Shown piece after piece: positions 43,571-49,960 of a stretch of 49,960 nucleotides of DNA. Source of the DNA: Kitasatospora griseola (GTDB lineage: Bacteria > Actinomycetota > Actinomycetes > Streptomycetales > Streptomycetaceae). Within the stretch, counting starts at the first letter, position 1, and each line of letters starts with the position of its first letter. Both the position numbers and the translations under genes were made by a program. Under the pieces are notes generated by a model. The model saw only the letters and a list, made by a program, of their open reading frames with translations, had not been told where the DNA came from and did not search any database. Where the stretch lies: NCBI RefSeq assembly GCF_014648555.1, contig NZ_BMRI01000015.1:30240-80199 (forward strand), in the 5' to 3' direction.

Positions 43571-44393
43571 GTGGAGTCGTCAGTGCGGACGGCCGAGCGC
43601 CGGTCGCTCGCCGCGTACACCGAGCTCTACCGCAGCCACCACCCCGGCCTGCTGCGCTACGCCGGCATCCTCACCGGCGGCGACCGCTGGCGGGCCGAGG
43701 ACCTGGTCGCCGAGGCCCACCTGCGGGTGTGGCGGCGGCTGGCCGCCGGGCAGCGGATCGAGGACCCGTGCGCCTACCTGGCCACCACCGTCCGCCACCT
43801 GGCCGCCGCCCCGGTGCGCGAGAAGGCCGTCCCGGACGTGCCCGGCGGCGAGAGCGGCGGCCCGGCCGCCGGGTGGCCGAGACCGGCCGGATGCGCCGGC
43901 TGCTCGCCCAGCTGCCCGAGCGGTGGGCGCACGCGCTGTGCCGGCCGAGGTGGAGGGGCTGCCGCCCGGCGAGATCGGGGCCCGGCTCGGGGTGCGGCGC
44001 GGCGCGGCGGCGGTGCTGGTGCACCGGGCCCGCGAGGGGCTGCGGCCGGCCCACCTGCGGGCCGGCCCGGGCAGCCCGCACCGCCCGTCCTGCGCCGGGC
44101 GCTGGGCGGCGCCGGCCGGGCACGCCCGCGGCCGGGCCGGACGGCGGGCCGGGCAGCGGGTGGAGCGGCACCTGCCGCACTGCGCCGACTGGCCCTGCTG
44201 CGCCGGGTCAACCTGGGCCTGGCCGGGCCGGCGGGCGGCGCTGCTGGCCGCGCTGTTGGGGCCCCCGGCGGGCGGCGCGGGGCAGCGCGGCGCCGGCGCC
44301 GAGGCCGGCTCCACGGGCGCCGCGACGGACCCGCGCGCCGCCCCGGAGGTGTTCACGGTGAACGGCCGGCCGTGCCGCGTGAAGGTGTGGTGA
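43571..44393 (+). pseudogene. Frameshifted ECF-type sigma factor with zinc-finger tail
   Basis: Region 2 is clear in the first frame (YTELYRSHHPGLLRYAGILT through EDLVAEAHLRVWRRL, 43619-43730). Region 4 begins in a second frame (LLAQLPERW, 43900-43926), continues in a third (AEVEGLPPGEIGARLG from 43944), and the Cys/His motif HLPHCAD (44169-44189) is followed by ALLRRVNLGLAG back in the first frame from 44192. At least three small indels are therefore needed to explain the segments. The order of pieces is that of intact streptomycete ECF-like regulators with a C-terminal zinc-binding region. It is either a decayed gene or a stretch with clustered sequencing errors in extreme GC. Confidence 0.75.
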
Positions 44394-44553
44394 GGGCCGC
44401 GCGACCGGAGTGGGACGCGCGCCACAGGACCTCGGCAACGCCGTGGTCCGCCCCCCGGAAGGGGCTAGGCTGGGCGGGTTCCACGACCGCCCGCCGACCG
44501 CGGGAGACGGGCCTCAAACTGGCCCTGACCTGCGACGACCCCGTTCGGAGACC

Positions 44554-46401
44554 GTGACTACCGCCGCCTCCTCCTCGATGTCCCCGCTGTTCTCGCACGC
44601 CGACAGCCTCCACCCCCGCCCCACCGGCACCTCCGCCGCCGCGCACCTCTCCCCGGCCTTCCCCGGCCGTGCCCCCTGGGGCACCGCCGGCAAGCTCCGC
44701 GCCTGGCAGCAGGGCGCGCTGGACAAGTACATCGAGCAGCAGCCCCGGGACTTCCTCGCGGTCGCCACCCCGGGCGCCGGAAAGACCACCTTCGCCCTGA
44801 CCCTGGCGTCCTACCTGCTGCACAACCACCTGGTGCAGCAGGTCACCGTGATCGCGCCCACCGAGCACCTGAAGAAGCAGTGGGCCGAGGCCGCCGCCCG
44901 GATAGGCATCCGGCTGGACCCGGCGTACTCCTCGGGCCCGCTGTCCAAGGACTTCCACGGCATCGTGGTGACCTACGCGGGCGTCGGCGTGAACCCGATG
45001 CTGCACCGGAACCGCACCGAGGCCCGCAAGACGCTGGTGATCATGGACGAGATCCACCACGCCGGCGACTCCAAGTCCTGGGGCGAGGCCTGCTTCGAGG
45101 CGTTCGAGCCCGCCACCCGCCGGCTCGCGCTGACCGGTACGCCGTTCCGCTCGGACACCAACCCGATCCCGTTCGTCCAGTACGAGGCGGGCGGCGACGG
45201 CATCCGCAAGTCGGTCGCCGACTACACCTACGGCTACGGGCACGCGCTCGCCGACCACGTCGTCCGCCCGGTGATCTTCCTCAGTTACTCCGGCAACATG
45301 CGCTGGCGCACCAAGGCCGGCGACGAGCTGGAGGCCCGGCTCGGCGAGCCGATGACCAAGGACCTGATCGCCCAGGCCTGGCGCACCGCGCTGTCCCCGC
45401 AGGGCGAGTGGATCCCGGCGGTGCTGCAGGCCGCCGACCGGCGGCTGACCGAGGTCCGCAAGGGCATCCCGGACGCCGGCGGCCTGGTGATCGCCACCGA
45501 CCAGACGGTGGCCCGCGCCTACGCCAAGATGCTGCGCGAGATCACCGGCGAGAAGGTCTCGCTGGTGCTCTCCGACGAGACCGAGGCGTCCAAGCGGATC
45601 TCCGACTACGCCGAGGGCACCTCGCGCTGGATGGTCGCGGTGCGCATGGTGTCCGAGGGCGTCGACGTGCCCCGGCTGTGCGTCGGCGTGTACGCCACCT
45701 CGATCTCCACCCCGCTGTTCTTCGCGCAGGCCGTCGGCCGCTTCGTGCGCGCCCGCAAGCGCGGCGAGACCGCCTCGGTGTTCCTGCCGACCATCCCGAT
45801 GCTGCTCGGCTTCGCCAACGAGATGGAGCTGCAGCGCGACCACGTGCTGGACCGTCCGAAGAAGGACGGCGAGGGCCTGTTCGACGAGGAGGACCGGCTG
45901 CTCGCCGAGGCCGAGAAGGCCAACGACGGGCCGGACACCGGCAGCGAGGAGTTCTCCTACGAGGCGCTGGGCAGCGAGGCGGTCTTCGACCGGGTGCTGT
46001 ACAACGCCATGGAGTTCGGCATGCAGGCGCACCCCGGCAGCGAGGAGGAGGAGGACTACCTCGGCATCCCGGGCCTGCTCGAACCCGACCAGGTGCAGAT
46101 GCTGCTGCAGAAACGTCAGCACCGGCAGATCCAGCGCTCCAAGGCCCGCCCCGCCGAGGAGGCCGACCTGCTGGAACTGCCCGCCGAGGAGCGCCCGGTC
46201 GTCACCCACCAGGAGCTGCGCGAGCTGCGCAAGGAGCTGAACGCGCTGGTCGCCGCCTGGCACCACCGCACCAGCCAGCCGCACGGCACCATCCACAACG
46301 AGCTGCGCCGCCAGTGCGGCGGGCCGCTCACCGCGCAGGCCACCGCCAACCAGTTGAAGGCGCGGATCGGCCGAATTCGGGAGTGGGCGACGACGGGCTG
46401 A
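44554..46401 (+). CDS. DEAD/DEAH-box superfamily 2 helicase
   Basis: A 615-residue SF2 ATPase. After a non-conserved first 45 residues come LRAWQQGALDKYI (Q-motif-like), Walker A ATPGAGKTTFAL, TVIAPTEHLKKQW, Walker B VIMDEIHH, the LTGTPFRSD motif III, and in the second domain MVSEGVDVPRLCVGVYAT with the QAVGRFVRAR motif VI. An acidic region (GSEEEEDYLG) and a helical C-terminus (about 500-615) complete it. This resembles restriction- or repair-type translocases, but no partner gene is adjacent. GTG 44554 has GGAG only three bases away; ATG 44578 is an alternative. A -10-like TAGGCT lies at 44465-44470. Confidence 0.85.
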   Translation: MTTAASSSMSPLFSHADSLHPRPTGTSAAAHLSPAFPGRAPWGTAGKLRAWQQGALDKYIEQQPRDFLAVATPGAGKTTFALTLASYLLHNHLVQQVTVIAPTEHLKKQWAEAAARIGIRLDPAYSSGPLSKDFHGIVVTYAGVGVNPMLHRNRTEARKTLVIMDEIHHAGDSKSWGEACFEAFEPATRRLALTGTPFRSDTNPIPFVQYEAGGDGIRKSVADYTYGYGHALADHVVRPVIFLSYSGNMRWRTKAGDELEARLGEPMTKDLIAQAWRTALSPQGEWIPAVLQAADRRLTEVRKGIPDAGGLVIATDQTVARAYAKMLREITGEKVSLVLSDETEASKRISDYAEGTSRWMVAVRMVSEGVDVPRLCVGVYATSISTPLFFAQAVGRFVRARKRGETASVFLPTIPMLLGFANEMELQRDHVLDRPKKDGEGLFDEEDRLLAEAEKANDGPDTGSEEFSYEALGSEAVFDRVLYNAMEFGMQAHPGSEEEEDYLGIPGLLEPDQVQMLLQKRQHRQIQRSKARPAEEADLLELPAEERPVVTHQELRELRKELNALVAAWHHRTSQPHGTIHNELRRQCGGPLTAQATANQLKARIGRIREWATTG

Positions 46402-46616
46402 TCGGGGCGCCCGGAGGGAGGTTGACTGCCCGTCAGGAGCTCGCGGCGGAACTTGGCGAAGGAAGTGTGGAGACGAGCGGTCCTACGATCCGCTAATCTT
46501 CCGCGTGCCGGTGCTGGGGGGACCAACACTCATGTGTGGTGCGCCTCGGCATGCGGTCGACCTGCCGATGCCGTCCCGTCCGACGCTCCGGCCCGCACTG
46601 CTAAGAGGAGCCCACG

Positions 46617-46853
46617 GTGGCGTACCCCAACCAGAACCCCGAGCTGTCCGACAAGTCCAAGGTCGTCGCCGGAATCCTGCAGATCCTGCTGGGCGGCTTC
46701 GGCGTCGGCCGCTTCTACACCGGCCACATCGGCATGGGCATCGCCCAGCTGCTCACCTGCGGCGGCCTCGGCTTCTGGGCGCTGATCGACGGCATCATCT
46801 TCCTGGTCAGCGACACCCGCACCGACGCCCAGGGCCGTCTGCTGCGCAGCTGA
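46617..46853 (+). CDS. TM2 domain protein
   Basis: A 78-residue membrane protein with two helices joined by a short turn: SKVVAGILQILLGGFGVGRFYTGHIGMG, then QLLTCGGLGFWALIDGIIFLV. The GRFYTGH motif is the TM2 hallmark. GTG 46617 has GAGGAG six bases upstream. The function is unknown. It lies next to a DUF2752 gene, a pairing I recall as frequent in streptomycetes. -10-like boxes (TACGAT, TAATCT) lie near 46482-46497. Confidence 0.9.
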   Translation: MAYPNQNPELSDKSKVVAGILQILLGGFGVGRFYTGHIGMGIAQLLTCGGLGFWALIDGIIFLVSDTRTDAQGRLLRS

Positions 46854-46855
46854 CC

Positions 46856-47311
46856 TTGCACGCCGAGGAGAACGGCCGGCACCCCCGCCCCGCGGACACC
46901 CGCGGCGGGGGCGCCGGCCGTTCGCCGTTCGCGCTGCTGCGCCACCCCGCCGCCGCCCCGCTCGGCCTGCTCGCCGTCGGCCTGACCGCCGCCGGCTACC
47001 TGTACACCCGCAATCCGCACCTGCCCGGCCAGGCCCTGCCGTTCTGCCCCTGGCGCCGACTGACGGGCCTCCAGTGCCCCGGCTGCGGCGGCACCCGGAT
47101 GGTCTGGGACCTGATGCACGGCGACCTGCTCGCCGCCTGGCACGACAACGCCGCGCTGCTGCTCGCGCTCCCCTTCGTCGCCGCCTGGTACCTGGTGCGG
47201 CTGCGGCACGGGCTGGCCGGCCGGCACTGGAAGCTGCGCCTCGGGCCGCGTGCCGTCACCGCGATCCTCGTCGCCGCCGCGCTCTGGGCCGTCGGCCGCA
47301 ACGTCCTCTGA
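46856..47311 (+). CDS. DUF2752 membrane protein
   Basis: A 151-residue protein, if TTG 46856 is the start. Three membrane helices surround the family motif FCPWRRLTGLQCPGCGGTRMVWDLMHGDLLAAWHDN (given here by its core C-P-x3-x-TG-x2-CP-x-CGGTR). The three cysteines suggest metal or redox binding. No ATG or GTG lies between the TM2 stop and the conserved domain, and no ribosome binding site is seen, so the start is uncertain. A terminator-like hairpin occupies codons 6-23, which should limit its expression from the upstream promoter. Function unknown. Confidence 0.75.
   Translation: MHAEENGRHPRPADTRGGGAGRSPFALLRHPAAAPLGLLAVGLTAAGYLYTRNPHLPGQALPFCPWRRLTGLQCPGCGGTRMVWDLMHGDLLAAWHDNAALLLALPFVAAWYLVRLRHGLAGRHWKLRLGPRAVTAILVAAALWAVGRNVL
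46871..46922 (+). terminator. Long hairpin between TM2 and DUF2752 genes
   Basis: Arms 46871-46895 and 46900-46922 pair over about 23 bp with one A-C mismatch and a 2-nt bulge; the loop is 4 nt. It starts 18 nt after the TM2 stop but lies inside the apparent 5' coding region of the DUF2752 gene. Confidence 0.75.
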
Positions 47312-47665
47312 CCCCCGCCGCCGGGAGGCGGTGTCCGGCTACCGGTCAGATATCGAACACCAGAGCGGTCGAGGTCGGAGTTTTGGGTGTCTTGTCCGTT
47401 TTTTCATCGCGACTTTCCAACGATGTGGACCGGATTTTGAACAACCACTTCCGCAGCGCACCTCCCGTTCACTAGCGTCTCCCCAATCCCGACCGGGCCC
47501 CCACCCCACAGGCCGGTCGGACAACCGCGGAGCCCTGCGACCGGCCGACGACGCCGAGGCCGGTCTCCCGCGCCGGACACCCCTGCTGGCGTGTGATCAA
47601 TTCCGGTGCAGCCAACGGTAGTTGTGCCGTAAGGTCGGATTCGCCGCGGAAAGGACCTGGCGTTC
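47312..47665 (+). other. AT-richer intergenic region before the IclR gene
   Basis: 354 bases without a convincing gene. The part 47380-47440 is clearly less GC-rich than its surroundings (runs of T). TTCCGC-N18-TAGCGT is a possible promoter around 47450-47485, and TAAGGT (about 47631-47636) is a second -10-like box before the IclR start. It may hold a long leader or a small RNA; neither can be shown. Confidence 0.35.
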
Positions 47666-48316
47666 GTGACTGCTGAGACCTCCCAGACTCTGGACCGAGG
47701 TGTCCGAGTACTGAAACTGCTCGCCGACTCCGAGCGCGGGCTGACGGTGACCGAACTGGCCGCCCGACTGGCCGTCAACCGCACGGTGGTGTACCGCCTG
47801 TTGGCCACCCTGGAGCAGCACGGCCTGGTCCGCCGCGACATCGGCGGCCGCGCCCGGGTCGGCCTCGGCGTGCTGCGCCTCGCCCACCGGGTGCACCCGC
47901 TGCTGCGCGAGGCCGCGTTGCCCGCGCTGCGCTCGCTCGCCGAGGACCTCGGCGCCACCGCCCACCTCACCCTGGTCGACGGCAACGAGGCGCTCGCCGT
48001 CGCCGTGGTCGAACCGACCTGGACGGACTTCCACGTCGCCTACCGCACCGGCCTGCGCCACCCGCTCACCGAGAGCGCGGCCGGCCGGGCGATCCTGGAC
48101 GCCCGCGGCTTCCCCGGCCAGCGCCGCCCCGAACAGGGCTTCGTGATCACCCGGGCCGAGGAGCAGTCCGGCGCCTGCGGCGCCGCCGCCGCGCTGATCG
48201 GCCTGAGCGGCATCGAGGGCAGCGTCGGCGTGGTGATGCTCAACGGCCTGGTGCCCGAGCGGGTCGGCCCGCGCGTGGTGGAGGCTGCCACCGAGGTCGC
48301 CGACGCGCTGCGCTGA
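47666..48316 (+). CDS. IclR-family transcriptional regulator
   Basis: A 216-residue regulator. The N-terminal winged helix (about 5-65) has the IclR pattern TLDRGVRVLKLLADSERGLTVTELAARLAVNRTVVYRLLATLEQHGLV, which is strong evidence. The C-terminal effector-binding domain (about 75-210) is shortened compared with the usual ~180 residues. GTG 47666 has AAGGA about nine bases upstream. A Lon-type protease gene follows after 60 bases; no catabolic operon is adjacent, so the target is unknown. Confidence 0.9.
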   Translation: MTAETSQTLDRGVRVLKLLADSERGLTVTELAARLAVNRTVVYRLLATLEQHGLVRRDIGGRARVGLGVLRLAHRVHPLLREAALPALRSLAEDLGATAHLTLVDGNEALAVAVVEPTWTDFHVAYRTGLRHPLTESAAGRAILDARGFPGQRRPEQGFVITRAEEQSGACGAAAALIGLSGIEGSVGVVMLNGLVPERVGPRVVEAATEVADALR

Positions 48317-48376
48317 ACCGGCCGCGGCCGGGCCGATCCGCGCGGCCGTCCCTGGCGGCGGCCCCGGTGTGTTTGG

Positions 48377-49192
48377 ATGCGGGGTGTGCCTCTCCAGAAC
48401 CTGCCCACGGCCCTGACCGCCCCGCGCAGCCGCGCCCTCGCCCTGTGCGCGCTGCCGGTGCTGGCACTGTTCGCGGTGGCCGCGTTCGTGCCGCTGCCCT
48501 ACACCGTGGAGTGGCCCGGCGTCACCGCCGACACCCTGGGCACGTACAAGGGCCGGCCGGTGATCACCGTCACCGGGGCGCAGCAGCGCGCCACCGAGGG
48601 CCAGCTGCGGATGGTCACCATCACGGCCACCGAGCCGGGGCACCGCAACTCCCTGTGGGACTCGCTGCGGGCCTGGGGCGACCCCGAGCAGGTGGTGGTG
48701 CCCACCGAGGAGGTCTACCCGCAGAGCAACCCGAAGCAGGCCAACGAGGTGACGCAGCAGCAGATGACGCAGTCCCGGGACGACGCCACCACGGCCGCCC
48801 TGAGCTACCTGCACCTGTCGCCCGACCAGGTGAAGGTCGCCATCGACCTCGGCGACATCGGCGGCCCCAGCGCGGGCCAGATGCTGGCCCTGGGCATCGT
48901 GGACAAGATCGCCGGCGACGGCCGGGGCGGCGACCTGACCGGCGGCCGGAACGTGGCCGGCACCGGCACGATCGACTCGGCCGGGCGGATCGGACCGGTC
49001 GGCGGCGTCCCGCTGAAGACCCAGGCGGCGGCCCGCGACGGGGCCACCGTGTTCCTGCTGCCGCGCAGCGAGTGCACCCAGGCCAAGGTCAACACCCCCG
49101 ACGGGCTGCAGCTCGTCCCGGTGGACACCCTCGCCGAGTCGGTGGCCGCCCTCCAGGCGCTGCACGACGACGGCGCCGTCCCGCACTGCTGA
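48377..49192 (+). CDS. Membrane-anchored Lon-type (S16) serine protease
   Basis: A 271-residue protein with one N-terminal membrane helix (about 20-40, LCALPVLALFAVAAFVPLPYTVEWPG) and an extracytoplasmic domain. The C-terminal half is a Lon proteolytic domain with the Ser-Lys dyad: S165 in GGPSAGQMLALGIVDKI and K214 in GPVGGVPLKTQAA. It lacks a recognisable PDZ domain, unlike the YlbL type. GTG 48386 (three codons in) is an equally good start, because TTGGAT ends 7 nt before it in the leaderless arrangement. The substrate is unknown. The 3' end is part of a small tandem duplication. Confidence 0.85.
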   Translation: MRGVPLQNLPTALTAPRSRALALCALPVLALFAVAAFVPLPYTVEWPGVTADTLGTYKGRPVITVTGAQQRATEGQLRMVTITATEPGHRNSLWDSLRAWGDPEQVVVPTEEVYPQSNPKQANEVTQQQMTQSRDDATTAALSYLHLSPDQVKVAIDLGDIGGPSAGQMLALGIVDKIAGDGRGGDLTGGRNVAGTGTIDSAGRIGPVGGVPLKTQAAARDGATVFLLPRSECTQAKVNTPDGLQLVPVDTLAESVAALQALHDDGAVPHC

Positions 49193-49228
49193 ACCGCCCG
49201 GCCGGGCGGCCCGTACTGCTGAACCGCC
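49181..49228 (+). repeat. Short tandem duplication at the protease 3' end
   Basis: Two 18-bp copies (49181-49198 and 49211-49228), 30 bp apart and identical at 17 positions, both containing ACTGCTGAACCGCC, which includes the protease stop codon. Between them is the perfect palindrome CCGCCCGGCCGGGCGG (49194-49209). Confidence 0.7.
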
Positions 49229-49265
49229 GCGTCGGGCGACCGGCCGAGTGTCCCGCAGGCCCGGC

Positions 49266-49960
49266 CTACACGCCGAACGCCGCGGTCGCCAGGTCCTCGC
49301 CGACCCGGGCCTGCAGCTTCCCGGCCACCGCGGTCAACCGGTGCGCCTGGGAGAGCGGCAGCGCCACCGCGATCGCCGCCAGTTCGCTGCCCAGCACGAT
49401 CGGCACCGCCGCCCCCACCAGACCCAGCTGGTACTCCTGGTACTGGGTGATCGGCGCGGCCCGCTGCGGCCCCGGCCCGGGCAGCAGCGGCAGCTGGGCG
49501 GGCTGCCGCAGGGTGTACGGGGTGAACGGCACCATCGGGTGGCGGGCCAGGTACTCCCGGCGCTCCTCGGCGGACAGCAGCGCCAGCAGGGTCTTGCCGC
49601 TGGCGTGGGCGTGCGCGCCGGCCCGGAAGTTCGCCGGGTCGGCGGTGGCGGTGCCGGGCGCGGCCCGGGCGGCCACCAGCTCCACCTCGCCGTCCTTGTA
49701 CCGGGCGTAGTGCACGGCGGCGTTCAGCTCGTGGGCGATCCGGCTGAGCATCCGGTCCAGCCGGATCCGCCCGGCCTCCGGCCCGTCCGGGTCCTCCGCG
49801 CTCAGCCCCAGCACCGCGGGCCCGGTCCGGTAGCGGCCCTCGCGGCGCTCCAGGTACTGGTCGTGCACCAGGGTGCGCAGCAGGTGGTAGGTGGTGCCGA
49901 GGGCCAGCTCGGTGTCCCGGGCGAGCTGCTTGGCGGTGGCGCCGGCCGGGTGCTGGGCGG
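49266..49960 (-). CDS. IclR-family transcriptional regulator, N-terminus cut by the window edge
   Basis: The visible frame runs from the right edge to the TAG at 49266-49268, about 230 residues. The winged-helix part is visible from HPAGATAKQLARDTELALGT through YHLLRTLVHDQYLERREGRY, followed by an effector domain with RMLSRIAHELNAAVHYARYK and GKTLLALLSAEERREYLARH. Only the first ~20 residues appear to be missing. It faces the protease and the first IclR gene convergently; the two regulators differ clearly in sequence. Target unknown. Confidence 0.88.
   Translation of the reverse strand, partial: AQHPAGATAKQLARDTELALGTTYHLLRTLVHDQYLERREGRYRTGPAVLGLSAEDPDGPEAGRIRLDRMLSRIAHELNAAVHYARYKDGEVELVAARAAPGTATADPANFRAGAHAHASGKTLLALLSAEERREYLARHPMVPFTPYTLRQPAQLPLLPGPGPQRAAPITQYQEYQLGLVGAAVPIVLGSELAAIAVALPLSQAHRLTAVAGKLQARVGEDLATAAFGV

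Noticed and set aside
47339..47524. A 61-codon minus-strand open frame in the AT-richer intergenic region
   Set aside because: No ribosome binding site, no recognisable motif and an atypical composition; not supported as a gene.

Overview
The window comes from a very high-GC actinobacterial chromosome, almost certainly a member of the Streptomycetaceae (Streptomyces or Kitasatospora). The evidence is the neighbouring kinase pair of PkaA/PkaB type, prfB, ftsEX with a C-terminal processing protease, smpB and ssrA, a tmRNA tag reading ANSKRDSQQFALAA, an SsgA-like sporulation protein, a MurA with a KNLVPKAM active-site context, many GTG/TTG starts, and many genes whose -10 box lies 6-8 nt before the start codon. 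No tools were run; every call rests on reading the sequence and recalling protein families.

Layout. 1-6.3 kb: the 3' end of a large NAD-glutamate dehydrogenase, a SUKH protein, a two-component system divergent from a VanY-type carboxypeptidase, and a large FHA/FtsK-type ATPase. 6.3-18 kb: a conserved core with two Ser/Thr kinases, prfB, a small zinc-ribbon membrane protein, ftsE-ftsX, an S41 protease, smpB, two tandem membrane-anchored esterases and the tmRNA gene. 18-25.6 kb: a HelD/HelR-type RNA polymerase-associated ATPase, NAD-malic enzyme, HU, MurA, a YqgE protein and a DUF3039 protein. 25.6-31.7 kb: a cytoplasmic GH20 hexosaminidase and a three-subunit molybdenum hydroxylase operon whose iron-sulfur subunit has an unusual His/Pro-rich repeat tail.

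31.7-36.5 kb is the most unusual stretch. It holds a small type VII secretion-like module (mycosin protease, WXG100-like protein, WXG-domain protein with a long Gly-rich tail) with near-identical promoter elements before its two transcription units. Next, on the minus strand, a consensus-like promoter drives a 28-codon cysteine-rich open frame followed directly by tRNA-Cys and a strong hairpin. Then comes a guanidine-III riboswitch ahead of an SMR guanidinium exporter.

36.5-50 kb: an MFS exporter, a Tat/lipobox polysaccharide-deacetylase-like lipoprotein, a large DUF2156 membrane protein, a class F-type sortase, an SsgA-like protein, a frameshifted ECF sigma remnant, a DEAD-type helicase, a TM2/DUF2752 pair with a long hairpin between and into them, and two IclR regulators flanking a Lon-type (S16) membrane protease. 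The right edge cuts the second IclR gene.

Functional themes: cell envelope and division (FtsEX, MurA, VanY-like, sortase, deacetylase, SsgA-like), ribosome rescue (SmpB/tmRNA, RF2), phospho-signalling (PkaA/PkaB beside an FHA ATPase), and small regulatory devices (riboswitch, Cys-rich leader-like frame, a micro-uORF before ftsE).
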